A stretch of 47,800 nucleotides of DNA from Caldisericaceae bacterium (GTDB taxonomy: Bacteria > Caldisericota > Caldisericia > Caldisericales > Caldisericaceae), in the NCBI GenBank assembly GCA_027023025.1, contig JALVXB010000011.1, positions 1 through 47,800 on the forward strand. The letters run 5' to 3'. Each line of letters starts with the position of its first letter. Position 1 is the stretch's first letter. Under the pieces are notes generated by a model. That model was not told where the DNA came from. It saw nothing but the letters and a program-made list of their open reading frames with translations, and did not search any database. Shown here one piece after another: positions 12,301-18,840 of the stretch. The position numbers were made by a program, and so were the translations under genes.

Positions 12301-15300
12301 TGGTAATATCAGGATCTCCTGCACTCTGTGCACTTCCGTTGTTAAATGTGTACTGCGCCGAATTTGATTCGTATTTTATGTACTTAGGTAAATCTACAAT
12401 AACAGCTGCATTGTAAAGGTCAGTCTGGCCCGGATCAGAAATAGTTATTTGCGCACTTCCGCCGCTGCACATAGAAAAAGAGGCGCTGCCAATTGTAACA
12501 AGCGCATAAGGCGTAGGTAATAAAACCTGCCCATTGTCATGATTTGATTCGCCGCATCCGCCGCAGGTATTTTCGTCTATGCAGCTTACACACCAGCGAG
12601 CGTAAGTTTCAACTGTAAGATTATTCTCGTCACAATCATTTACATCAGTTTTAAAGTAAAGCAGGATTTTCTGGGAAGGCGCAATGGTCAAATTGTTAAG
12701 TTTCCATTCCAGATCGCCATTTGCCCCGTCGCTCGGCCAGGTAATCGCAGCATCACCGTAATTATAAGTATTGCTTCCTATCTGTATATAAGCACCGTCT
12801 TTGTTAAACGCAAGTCCGCTCCCTATTTTTGTATGCAGGACGACTTCATTTGCTTCGCTGTCACCGCCGTTTGTAAAATATGCTTTCCAGTCAACCGTAT
12901 GAGTGCCGCCCCAATTGAGCTGAGGTGTAATCTTTGCGTAGAGCTTTGCACTTTGAACCAAAATAGCAGAAGAAGTGGCAGAAGCTGAATGCGTTTTTCC
13001 ACAGTTATCCTTGTAGTTTGAAGAGGCCTGAATCGCTGCATATCCAGAATCGCATCTCTTTTTAACCTGGATTGTTATATAGCCATTACCTGTTATTTCG
13101 TTCAATTGATCTGAACTCCATGTAAGCGTGTTTCCGTTTACCGTTGGCTCGCCCTTTGTACCGCTGCACCAATTGCCGTTGTTGCTGTAGGTAGTACTGT
13201 TTGGAATATACTCAAAGCCCTCGAGATTTACTGTCAGATCTGCTGCATCCACATTAAGGTTGCCGTTTTCCTTAGAAAGGCTTATTGTAACAGGATAAGT
13301 GTGGCATTTCTTCACAATATTCAAAGGATTCAACGATAAACCAAGCTCTGCCCGTTCATCAGTAACACGAATGCCCTGGTCGTAATCAGGATCACTGCTG
13401 CAACCACGAGGGAACCCGGGCACTTCCAATCTCGACCAATCTACATAACCGTGGCTTACAGCATCGTTATTGCTATTATCTGTCTGTGTAGCCCTTACCG
13501 TGTAAGAAATTTTTAATCGCGCACCGCTACTTGGAGGGCACACATGATTTTGCAACCCACCGAGATCTATCTTTAATGGATCACCAGAATTTTGAGGATA
13601 GGTAATTGCAGCATACTGCGTTGCATTAATCCATGAACCATTGCAATTTACTTCTACATCAACATTTGCTATGTCAGGATTTGTGTATTGGTTGTTTTGC
13701 AGTTCGTCGTAAAAAACGATGTGCCCACCATTCCCGTCTGTGTTATTCCAGGAAGTTGGGGCGTATACATCGCTTGTAACAAAGTCGTACTCCGTTGTAT
13801 AGCGCCTGTTGTTGTGGCTATCAGGATTGCCAGACGGATTTGTATAACTGTTCGTGTCAGTAGAACAGTCAACTTCTACGGTAGGATTATCAACATCTTT
13901 GGAAGAGTTTCTTATCGTGCTTGCAGGATCGTTTATGTAAGTACTAAACGAAGCAGAAGCACCCGGTATGTCGCATCCACAGCAATCAGTCGCACCTCCA
14001 GAAAGATTTACGGTATTTGTGTATTCATCGTGCGCATAACAGGAATCCGTCGTAACATCAAATGTAATGTGGAATGTTTGAGTTTGTCCGTCCTGAAGAG
14101 TGACATTATCCCACTCAACTGTCTGCCCGTTAATCGTTCCTCCGTTATCCGCAGATTTGGGTATAAACGGGTCAGGCAAAGTATCAGCTATATTTACCGT
14201 TTTAGAATCATCACTACAGTCTCCCTTGTGGTATGTGACAGAAATCGTGTAGGTGAGTCCTGTTTCTCCAACATCAACCGAGTCAGGGCCGGTTTTGCTT
14301 ACTTCAAAATGAGGGCCGCTGCCAGAAACAGAAATGTAGTTTATCGTAGACGGATCATAAAACGGATTTCCGCAGGGATCTGTGTATGTAGTAGTGTATT
14401 TTAAAGTGGCACTCCCGTTTCCGCTGCATGCGCCATTCGGCATCGAAACGGTAAATGTAAGATGGACCGTACTATTAGCATCGATAGTACCTGAAGGAGT
14501 CCCACCTGTGTAAGTAAACTCTCCTGTATTTGAATCATAACTCCAATCGCTCCCTATGTTTGAAATTGTGTAAAAGTCGGGGATTTTATCTATCTTTAAC
14601 TTGAAGTCTTTTGCGACGCCATCACCGCTGTTCGTAATTGGTATATCTACATCTGTAGAACCACAATAAGGAACTGATATATCAGAAACATTAAAACTAA
14701 TATGAGGGGTGGCAATAATAATCTTTACAGGTGCAACAACCTGTAGATCCTGGCACTCGCTTCCACTAATACCCCATTTAGCATGGAGCGTATTGTCTGC
14801 ATTTGCACACCATATAATCTTAGACGAAAAAGTAATTTCATAATCCGCACCCGCAGGAAGGTGCGTATATGTCCAGTTGGGATAGCCACCCGAAGAAGGA
14901 TTATTGCCGTGAAAGTCAATGTCGTTATTATACGAGCAACCTGCACCGAGGTCGTCCTGAATAACGACATTCCCAAGTGGATCGTTTCCTGTATTCTTAA
15001 TATGTATTGTCCAGGTAACAGCCTCACCCACCTTCACCTCTGTGGGAGAAACTGTTTTAGTGATCTCAAGAATTCCTGTATTTATTGCTGTCGTAGTAAC
15101 ATCCTGTGTTGCCGCATTGCAATTACCAGATGCAGGAGTTGCCGTTATAGTGATTGTATCCTGTACATTGTTGCAAAGCACATCACCCGGCGTAACACGC
15201 AGGTGGAATGTGTAACTTTCGCCTGGACTTAACAAACCTGTATCTGGCTTTCCGTCATTATTGTGATCTGAAAGAGGCGTAGAATCATCAGATTCAAAAA

Positions 15301-15571
15301 GTTCCGCACTCCACCCCGTATCTACACCACTCAGTTCAATATTTATATAATCTGAGTTGTCACAGTTGTTTTTCACCGTAACAGTATAGTCAGCTTCATG
15401 TTCCACATGGACAGATTGGCTGCTATTTGAAACAGTAATCGTAGGTGGAGATCCTATCACAACACCGTTTTTTGCAAAAGTGATGTTTGCAATGAGAGGC
15501 ATTGCGATACTCATCTGAATGATAAGCACACTTATAAGGATTGCAAAAATCCTCCTTTTTGTGTTTTTCAC
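3344..15571 (-). CDS. Giant SLH-anchored surface protein with about 25 DUF11-like repeats and a PKD domain
   Basis: The longest frame begins at a TTG at 15586, but that TTG lies inside the sequence GGAGGAG, which is the ribosome site for a GTG at 15571. I therefore start there, giving 4075 residues. A signal peptide covers about residues 1-29 (basic start, hydrophobic core, cut near NITFA). About 25 beta-sandwich repeats of 100-160 residues follow, each with the DUF11 pattern of a Lys-rich strand, an aromatic TYTIxVxNxG strand and a VxITDxxP strand. The first half (to about residue 1700) has degenerate repeats and many cysteines; the second half is regular and nearly cysteine-free. A PKD domain lies at about 3725-3800 and three SLH domains at about 3805-3970, with TRAEVATMLIRAL-type cores, then a roughly 100-residue tail holding a partial fourth SLH unit. 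SLH domains bind proteins to cell-wall polymers, so this is probably a long adhesin or outer-sheath protein. It is monocistronic. Confidence 0.92.
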   Translation of the reverse strand: MKNTKRRIFAILISVLIIQMSIAMPLIANITFAKNGVVIGSPPTITVSNSSQSVHVEHEADYTVTVKNNCDNSDYINIELSGVDTGWSAELFESDDSTPLSDHNNDGKPDTGLLSPGESYTFHLRVTPGDVLCNNVQDTITITATPASGNCNAATQDVTTTAINTGILEITKTVSPTEVKVGEAVTWTIHIKNTGNDPLGNVVIQDDLGAGCSYNNDIDFHGNNPSSGGYPNWTYTHLPAGADYEITFSSKIIWCANADNTLHAKWGISGSECQDLQVVAPVKIIIATPHISFNVSDISVPYCGSTDVDIPITNSGDGVAKDFKLKIDKIPDFYTISNIGSDWSYDSNTGEFTYTGGTPSGTIDANSTVHLTFTVSMPNGACSGNGSATLKYTTTYTDPCGNPFYDPSTINYISVSGSGPHFEVSKTGPDSVDVGETGLTYTISVTYHKGDCSDDSKTVNIADTLPDPFIPKSADNGGTINGQTVEWDNVTLQDGQTQTFHITFDVTTDSCYAHDEYTNTVNLSGGATDCCGCDIPGASASFSTYINDPASTIRNSSKDVDNPTVEVDCSTDTNSYTNPSGNPDSHNNRRYTTEYDFVTSDVYAPTSWNNTDGNGGHIVFYDELQNNQYTNPDIANVDVEVNCNGSWINATQYAAITYPQNSGDPLKIDLGGLQNHVCPPSSGARLKISYTVRATQTDNSNNDAVSHGYVDWSRLEVPGFPRGCSSDPDYDQGIRVTDERAELGLSLNPLNIVKKCHTYPVTISLSKENGNLNVDAADLTVNLEGFEYIPNSTTYSNNGNWCSGTKGEPTVNGNTLTWSSDQLNEITGNGYITIQVKKRCDSGYAAIQASSNYKDNCGKTHSASATSSAILVQSAKLYAKITPQLNWGGTHTVDWKAYFTNGGDSEANEVVLHTKIGSGLAFNKDGAYIQIGSNTYNYGDAAITWPSDGANGDLEWKLNNLTIAPSQKILLYFKTDVNDCDENNLTVETYARWCVSCIDENTCGGCGESNHDNGQVLLPTPYALVTIGSASFSMCSGGSAQITISDPGQTDLYNAAVIVDLPKYIKYESNSAQYTFNNGSAQSAGDPDITSITSGNYSGGYELKWDYNKISELSDLAPGDEIVLTFNILPDDSQTNPSCEFFKNGYQKIKSHLEFAKPCDVDDVNENSVENETNIDLKHANLLVVKKVVSINGSSSYNSNWHYFPKELGANVTFEVDITNNGDLDTVKTDVADVLKGANQHPLDYVSAQYSYDGGSWTSVPWDSADSTNGIFVWNDVEADLGSGIAPGKTLKIQITATVDSTCTDYKAYNYSEVWTGCDALPDIASNGSNLKGSATTVSYWNGTLNADCPICQALYARNRSHYSSWDMHYSQTVPANVDTCDTSVQYEIVFSNGELKKGAATIYGPLEIYDLIPVGTTYVANSAVVTLPDNSTQQIEPTSGTETVNGTDYTKLTWTLNSSVNLAPGDTVKVDFKLDFGNCSEVDANAVNRQRLLGYDCSGNSQHAYPSNSHWPGTVSNSWVAQTHVRKSNVSINITADKQNVSPGDSILYMIHVKNTGDGAAKHFTITDVLPSGLIVDSSSITDGPPPGWGTAYPWMSHNFDSNTNTITWQSTDSSNDNAFPAGAETTVSFRVFVGSGATSPIENHATFTDNCCNAPGTESNTVSTKITATPIKVTKEIVEVNGNSAVNPVKLQPGDIVTYRIKVENKGSLDIYNTDVFDTLPAGFEIVNNTSEYALTNGSVPSQWTSTSDPSASSTPSGSSGVKWDLNATIQATDDDGGASGANQDTLFVQFNAKVTTSAPGSASGVLAPNKAEISATTDSAGNDLVESDAIDTSDAEADALVYKPELIINKSVVSINGNTSNTTQVQPGDTVRYKITVKNTSEVADALSVNVADTLPSGFTYVSGSTSANWSGGSSTADPSVSGQNLSFNYDAEIDAGDMLVIEFTAKVSSSGALGKNTNTASASGTDRDSGSVSATGPDGSGSAQASVDVYKPVLSIEKISDVDTVPVGTAVTFTIKVENHDSYAEAHNINITDALPSGWNYVSGSSFLVKNNGAMPSNWGSAISDPSGTTTLNWNLSETLLPTDDQATASGSANDTLWLKFQATPSDSALGCANKDTATVSYTDKNGTALDDVSESANVCVCSPKLEMTKSADKTQVETNEEVTFTLKVDNKNPVDAHSVNVHDFMPQGWIYIAGSGEYALTNGSTPTSWTSKEPVVEDTTLLWDTLNATVQGTDDNGGATGSANDTLWVRFKAKGGPDALYGINVNRAIAEGRDAANNYIGTNEGKAFVTVNKPVIYITKTVDLQTANVGDTLTYTITVTNSGNEDLVSGTITDTLPDGVIWQSGGLFSAPNTVTFANITVPANGNIQETVTVKINKNVSNGAVLENSAKVSGEDLSGNTFNAGLATAQTTVHAPILTIVKSSTPNPVRAGENITYTITVTNSGEQDATNVVITDDIPQYTIFVSADNGGTVNSNTVSWNVGTVSAGSSVTVHFTVKVDSPINDNTIIQNSATVDSDQMGSVNSDVVQNVVSSVPQLNICKTDSQDPVKAGNEFTYTIRYANNSTMDITNVIITETYPSDVTFVSATPAPDSGTNNVWSIGNLPAGSSGNITITVKVNDNTAAGTILHNTVIGTSNETPQASASEDTTVGTLPALTISKSDNTDPVEAGTDVIYTIKFANTGSEDATNVVITDDYTNLLNLPLNPSGTADATLVSHSESGPVSFAFTNDTTNHKWVWTASGLPGNSSGTITVKVHVPNNVVNGTVLHDIATIASDQTNPATDSENTTVHSAPVLNLTKDASANPDPAEAGGSITYTLNYSNTGNENATSTVLTDKIPQNTAFVVGSVSAESGVSISYSNDNGSTWNYTPVADSNGTDPNVTDIRFDIGTLQTGGTNHAASFEVKIANPLDNGTVIRNTAHITCAEGVSNDAEKDVTIGSAPSLHITKTAPSSAQAGNNITYTIEYWNDGNMNATGVVITESYDENTTFVSATPAPDSGTNNVWSIGTVANDGQRHTITITVQIKSPTPNGTVITNAVTIDSDQTNTQQATAQTTVGSAPTLTLTKASSQSTVDAGDNIVYTITAGNIGNADATTVVITDVVPAHTTFVSARFISKSGTIDASSQGGTGTVKWTLSGALAPSEEFAVELIVKVDVPTDNNTVVHNEAKVVCAEDQQGVTATKDVTVHSAPVLTIDKKDLTDPVQAGDNITYQITVSNTGNMNAHNVVITDTVPANTTFVSASFVSGATGMITDPGAGNTGDVQWTLSGTLDVGNSAVVQLVVKTNSPLPNGTTIDNTASVRSDEVSPVSDSETTTVGSGPKLEITKTDSPDPVQAGDNITYTITVTNTGNMNATEFVITDTVPANTTFVSASFVSGATGTINAPPVGGSGTVTYTPNPDVLEEGHTVVVQLVVKTAGSLPDGTVITNTAYADSAEVQRVPAIQETTVGGKPILQIDKAVYPQYGAPGKLMIYAINYRNVGNAPATNVAITESYQSDVSFYFANPQPSSGNNTWTIPVLNAGESGSITVIVKINDDTPLGTIVHNTVTINSIETDPVSASAEFEVKAPKFWDPEHVYQRKVVSPEGTVAPGTWLTYVNYYGNAGNLDATNVKITDTLDTNLDENSLIIYNGGTYDPASRTITWIIPVVHPGETGHVSFKVRVRTTVGGSTPIANTTYISSDQTPEPVATNTVYNTIFAPCPPPQPKPKPEKPNPINITINPPEKICIGSQSKFVFTFTGGVPPYNYTVNFGDGTNVVAGKESGKFTTLMHTYTKEGVYTVEISVKDKKGTTSNLSRQVKAMNCKVVLDVYHQNFIIGYPDGMFNPGRTVTRAEVATMLIRALGFDAAKVSGSLLPFKDVSKSSWYFNFIEKAYEEKLMFGSGKQFNPNKPATRAEIATILVRMRGLKPETPQEELFTDVKPSDWFNGFVYTAVKAGLLQGYKDHTFRPNNKVSRAEFVTMLDRALYREDVPQVGALSLVRSPFPDVKKDYWAYRYIIEAAVPHIVTNAIRAPINITTTSKAIPVYLASTKSKIIFPTVSSTVAAIVPVDGMINGKDPSKRKLNVRIINKGTP
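5422..5959 (-). repeat. Near-identical internal direct repeat, 390-bp period, in the giant gene
   Basis: Bases 5422-5491 and 5812-5881 match at 68 of 70 positions. The same 390-base offset continues to matching ends at 5541-5569 and 5931-5959. The offset is exactly 130 codons, one DUF11 unit, so the copies are in frame. This indicates recent duplication or gene conversion between neighbouring repeats. Confidence 0.85.
6538..7813 (-). repeat. Second pair of near-identical internal repeats in the giant gene
   Basis: Bases 6538-6598 and 7753-7813 match at 58 of 61 positions, 1215 bases (405 codons) apart and in frame. They encode the same strand-and-loop region of two DUF11 units separated by two others, which suggests gene conversion across non-adjacent repeats. 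Confidence 0.8.
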
Positions 15572-15610
15572 TTGTTTCTCCTCCAATCTTTATTAATATA
15601 AGTTTATAGT

Positions 15611-15639
15611 AATATAATATACAAAGGTAAAAATTGCAA
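15611..15639 (-). promoter_or_regulatory. Promoter of the giant surface-protein gene
   Basis: On the minus strand TTGCAA (15639-15634) and TATATT (15616-15611) are separated by 17 bases, about 40 bases upstream of the GTG start at 15571. Confidence 0.6.
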
Positions 15640-15676
15640 ATCCACGATTTGCAAAGACTTAACAAGAGGAGGCTCG

Positions 15677-15682
15677 TATAAT
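15677..15682 (+). promoter_or_regulatory. Consensus -10 box of the hydrolase gene
   Basis: A perfect TATAAT lies 19 bases before the ATG at 15702; no good -35 box is seen at 16-18 bases. Transcription would start near 15689, leaving a leader of only about a dozen bases with no Shine-Dalgarno site. Confidence 0.45.
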
Positions 15683-15701
15683 AAGATAGTGATTGCAAAA
15701 A

Positions 15702-16379
15702 ATGAAAAATAGCAAATTTTTAATTGAGGTATTTAAGCAAAATAAGACTGAAGTTTTTATGCTGCGTTTTGGCCTTTTAGAAACGAATTGCTATATAGTA
15801 AAAAATAGCAGTGTGATTTCCGTAATTGACCCATCTGCATTCTACGAGGAAGAAAAATCGTTTTTAAAAGAATTTATTCGCTCTCTAAACGGCAGCCTGC
15901 AATTTATTGTAAACACACACGGACACTTTGACCACATCAGCGCAAATGCGTTTTTAAAAAGCAACTTCCCGGACGCACAAATCCTTATACACTTTGCAGA
16001 TAGCGAAAAACTTCAATCTCCTATAAAAAATCGCTCTGCGGAATTATCTCTGAATGTTGTTTCTCCAGATGCAGATAAAGAACTAAAAGATAACGACATC
16101 GTAAAAATTGGAAAAGCGTCTTTTAAAGTGATACACACGCCCGGGCACACAAAAGGCAGCATTATGCTGTACGGAGAAGGTATTTTGTTCAGCGGAGACA
16201 CGCTATTTGCAGGAACAGTCGGCACGGCAAAAGAGTACAAAGGCGCTTTTAATGAAATGATTCAATCCATTAAAGAAAAGGTGCTGAGGTTACCTGGTAG
16301 CACTCTTATTCTACCGGGACACATGGAAACGAGCACAATCGAAGAAGAAAAATCCCTTAATCCATTTATACAATCCTGA
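15702..16379 (+). CDS. Metallo-beta-lactamase-fold hydrolase (glyoxalase II-like)
   Basis: The 225-residue protein carries the full zinc set of the family: THGHFDH (H73, H75, D77, H78), HTPGH (H149), the bridging aspartate in SGDTLF (D166) and a last histidine in LPGHMET (H207). The typical opening strand LETNCYIV is at about residues 26-33. Members of this group hydrolyse thioesters such as S-lactoylglutathione or other esters, but glyoxalase II cannot be told from other hydrolases here. The C-terminal glutathione-binding domain of true glyoxalase II is missing, so a general MBL hydrolase is more likely. I choose ATG 15702 over a TTG nine bases earlier. The gene diverges from the giant surface protein and has no partner gene downstream. 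Confidence 0.85.
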   Translation: MKNSKFLIEVFKQNKTEVFMLRFGLLETNCYIVKNSSVISVIDPSAFYEEEKSFLKEFIRSLNGSLQFIVNTHGHFDHISANAFLKSNFPDAQILIHFADSEKLQSPIKNRSAELSLNVVSPDADKELKDNDIVKIGKASFKVIHTPGHTKGSIMLYGEGILFSGDTLFAGTVGTAKEYKGAFNEMIQSIKEKVLRLPGSTLILPGHMETSTIEEEKSLNPFIQS

Positions 16380-17070
16380 GGCCTATGCAACTTTAAAATT
16401 TGGATTTTGAACAATCGCAAAAATAGCTTTTATAGAAAACATTGAAAGAGCGAAAATTCTGGCCACGATACCCAGCCACGATAAAACTTATACGGAATTT
16501 CCTTAAACTTGTAGTTTGCAGTTATTCGGACTGAACGCACAATAATGTAAACCTGCAAACCTTTTTAGAGTATAAAGATTACGCTCCGAAACCCTCACTC
16601 TTATAACTATAAATTAGAAAGAAGTTACAAGTTTTGACGAATCGGGATTACGAACTTTTATAGCCATTCTTACGATTAAAAAAGCACAAATGAAAAGTTT
16701 TTTTAAAGGATTAGGCGGAATAGCATCTTTGTGTTCTGCGCTGACGCAGGTGACAGATGTATCTTCCACAATGTAGTAGAAAATGCTCATCGGGCAGTTA
16801 TATTTCCTGGAGGTTTTCAGCAATAAAACGATAAAAATTTTGGGAACAGTCAAATTAACTTTATAAAATCGTTTTTGTCCTGCCTCGTAGCCGTAAGAAT
16901 CCAGATTTCACTATTAAAGCAAAATTCACGGGAAGATGTAGATTGAGTTTTTCGTAATAAGTTATATGTAAAAATGCCTAACGAAAACATTTTTTAAAAA
17001 AGTCTGCCTTTAAGAAGGATTATATTCAAGTAAGATAACAGCATAGATAAATTTGAAAACAAAATAAAAA
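16380..17070. other. Long intergenic region, no supported gene
   Basis: About 690 bases lie between the hydrolase and the tmRNA gene. A minus-strand frame at 16614-16853 exists but has no ribosome site or recognisable domain. On the plus strand a stop-free stretch of about 55 codons (about 16614-16775) ends in two stops, which might be a gene relic, but I cannot assign it. No repeats, tRNA or clear terminator are seen. Confidence 0.45.
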
Positions 17071-17424
17071 TGGTGGAGGTGGCGGGAGTTGAACCCGCGT
17101 CCGGATAAACACTACATACCGCCAAGCTACAGGCTTAGTCGCTCTTTGTTTTCTCCTTTCCCTCCGGAGCGACACGGAGCAGAAAGGATAGCTCGACTTT
17201 TATACGCTTACAGCTTGGCTCGAGCAAACCTTGCTGCAAGCGACCTGCAACCTTACATTCTGTGTGTCCTGCAGGTTCAGACTACACAGAATGTTAGCTG
17301 ACTTAAGCAGCTAAAGCAAAATTATTGTTGGCGTTTATTTTTTCGGTGGATTTTTAAAGAGGCCAACCACCATCCTCTGCCTGCGCCGGTATGCCTTGTT
17401 TATCCGTCGAACCCCAGCACCCCC
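17071..17424 (-). ncRNA. ssrA: Transfer-messenger RNA (tmRNA)
   Basis: The 5' end GGGGGTGCTGGGGTTCGACG and the 3' end with T-arm GGGTTCAACTCCCGCC and acceptor CACCTCCACCA pair over seven bases as a tRNA-like domain, with the CCA encoded. The gene is one-piece, 354 bases. The tag frame is 17332-17303: GCC AAC AAT AAT TTT GCT TTA GCT GCT TAA, giving A-N-N-N-F-A-L-A-A after the tRNA-borne alanine. The ALAA tail is the usual protease signal. tmRNA with SmpB rescues stalled ribosomes and tags the unfinished protein. A TTTTTATTTTG tract follows the CCA directly and may end transcription. Confidence 0.97.
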
Positions 17425-17436
17425 ATACGCAATAAT

Positions 17437-17464
17437 ATTATACAACAGAAGTAATAAAAATCAA
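17437..17464 (-). promoter_or_regulatory. Promoter of ssrA
   Basis: On the minus strand TTGATT (17464-17459) and a perfect TATAAT (17442-17437) are 16 bases apart. The -10 box ends 12 bases before the mature 5' end at 17424. Confidence 0.7.
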
Positions 17465-17543
17465 TATGTCAGATAACTGCACCGCAAGCGTTTATAGTCT
17501 GCACAAAAGTACCCTATCAGTTGCCCAATAATAGCCGGCTATT

Positions 17544-18488
17544 TTATAAACTTCCGTTAAACAAAACTTCTGCAATTTTTTCTATACTCTCAATACCGTG
17601 CACTTCCTCTTCAAGCAAAGGCACTTTGAAAATCCTTCTTGGTGCAAACTCCTTTTCGATTTGAGCAATGTACTCCTTTTCTTTCAGAGAACGCTTCGAG
17701 TTATCCGTAGATATTTTGTTTATAACGAGCGCCTCTATCTTGATTTTGTTCTGTTCAAGTTCGTTAATTGAGTCACGGGTAATTTCTATTGGCAGGCGTT
17801 CAGGATTTAACACAAACATAAACAACGCTTTCTCGTTGTCCAGAAGAATTTGCCTTGCCCGCTCAAACTGTGCCTTTCTTTTATTTAAGATTTTTAGCAC
17901 CGGGTCTTCTTCTATTTTCTCTTTAAGTTTTTTGTCCGGATTCATCGTTGCATAGTATTCTACCTTCATTGCGTTGATACGCGTCTTAATCAGTCTGTTT
18001 ATCCAGTTGTTCAGCGCTTTTGGAAGGGAAAGAAGCCTTAGCGTATAACCAGACGGCGCGGTATCAAACACGAAGTTGTCGTAGCGCTCTTCCATTGTAA
18101 AGAACCTGCTGATCACATCAAACAGGGCAAGCTCCTCTGCCCCTGGCGAATGGTACGCAAGCTCTATCTGGTCCCTGACTTCGTCCAAAATAACGGGGCT
18201 TAGTATCTGTTTTGCCTGTTCAAGTATGCCGTCAATGTACCGTTTGGACTCTGCACGAACATCTATCTCTATCCCGTAGAGGTTTTCGCGAATTGGTTTC
18301 TCCTTATAGCCAATTGGCTGCTCAAATATGTGGCCAATAGAGTGCGAAGGGTCAGTCGAAATGAGCAGTGTTTTGTGTCCTAACTTGCTCAGTCCAAGAG
18401 CAATTGACGAACTCGTCGTGGTTTTTCCCACACCACCTTTGCCGGAAAGAAATATAAACTTCCTGTCAAAAAATGTTTTGTTGTCCAT
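17544..18488 (-). CDS. arsA: ArsA/Get3-type anion-transporting ATPase
   Basis: The 314-residue cytosolic protein has the deviant Walker A GKGGVGKT (residues 16-23), the switch region STDPSHS (45-51) and the family signature DTAPSGYTLRLL starting at residue 142. It is single-domain, like Get3 and many bacterial ArsA homologues. No arsenite channel, arsenite regulator or tail-anchored-protein machinery lies nearby, so arsenite export is not supported; membrane-protein targeting or a metal-related role is possible. Its ATG overlaps the stop of the preceding 89-residue gene in TAATG, and GATAGGAGAG lies upstream, so translation of the two is coupled. The symbol refers to the family only. Confidence 0.82.
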   Translation of the reverse strand: MDNKTFFDRKFIFLSGKGGVGKTTTSSSIALGLSKLGHKTLLISTDPSHSIGHIFEQPIGYKEKPIRENLYGIEIDVRAESKRYIDGILEQAKQILSPVILDEVRDQIELAYHSPGAEELALFDVISRFFTMEERYDNFVFDTAPSGYTLRLLSLPKALNNWINRLIKTRINAMKVEYYATMNPDKKLKEKIEEDPVLKILNKRKAQFERARQILLDNEKALFMFVLNPERLPIEITRDSINELEQNKIKIEALVINKISTDNSKRSLKEKEYIAQIEKEFAPRRIFKVPLLEEEVHGIESIEKIAEVLFNGSL

Positions 18489-18757
18489 TACGGCTCTCCT
18501 ATCTCTCCCATTGCCTTTGCGAGCACACTCCTCCGGTCACTCATACGCATCTCCCACCCTGGCAATTTGTCTGCAAAGTACGGCAATAGTTCAATTGTGT
18601 AGTAAGAAAGCGGATTTGGAATACCAAGAAAGTCGCTAAATATAACGATCATAAAGTTGTCCTGCATCATATTTGCAGCGGCCTCAATTACCTCGTGCGA
18701 AGTGTCAATAAACGCGCCTTTGAAAAATAATTTTAAGTTTTCAAAAAATTTATTCAT
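18488..18757 (-). CDS. Small unknown protein (89 aa) coupled to the ArsA-type ATPase
   Basis: An in-frame start 45 bases upstream exists, but ATG 18757 follows AAGGGTGGTG and gives a more natural N-terminus, MNKFFENLKLFFKG. The protein is short, with mixed helix-forming stretches and a central hydrophobic segment (FMIVIFSDFLGIP) that looks too short and interrupted for a clear membrane span. I do not recognise it. One-base overlap with the ATPase gene (TAATG) means it is made in step with it, so it may be a partner or regulator of that ATPase. The unit stands behind a hairpin that follows cstA. Confidence 0.65.
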   Translation of the reverse strand: MNKFFENLKLFFKGAFIDTSHEVIEAAANMMQDNFMIVIFSDFLGIPNPLSYYTIELLPYFADKLPGWEMRMSDRRSVLAKAMGEIGEP

Positions 18758-18779
18758 CTCTATGCACCACCCTTTAACA

Positions 18780-18791
18780 GTGTTATAACAC
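18780..18791. promoter_or_regulatory. 12-bp perfect palindrome, possible operator
   Basis: GTGTTATAACAC is a perfect palindrome lying between the hairpin after cstA and the start of the 89-residue gene at 18757. Its position suits an operator of the downstream pair, but no regulator is known. Confidence 0.3.
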
Positions 18792-18814
18792 AAAGGGGGC
18801 ATAAAGCCCCCTTT
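18792..18814 (-). terminator. Hairpin after cstA
   Basis: AAAGGGGGC and GCCCCCTTT form a perfect 9-bp stem with a five-base loop, 27 bases after the cstA stop. On the minus strand the stem is followed by GTGTTATAAC rather than a U run, so termination may be partial and the downstream pair could be reached by read-through. Confidence 0.6.
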
Positions 18815-18840
18815 TTAAAGGTCAAATTTATAAACCCAAA

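Noticed and set aside
13688-14404. Plus-strand open frame of 238 codons opposite the giant gene
   Set aside because: Its product is a Arg/Ile/Cys-rich shadow of the minus-strand repeats with no known domain.
16614-16853. Minus-strand frame of 79 codons
   Set aside because: No ribosome site, no family likeness, and a plus-strand stop-free stretch overlaps it.
17530-17543. Palindrome AATAGCCGGCTATT after the ArsA-type gene
   Set aside because: No U tract follows and the loop would be only CCGG, so I do not call it a terminator.
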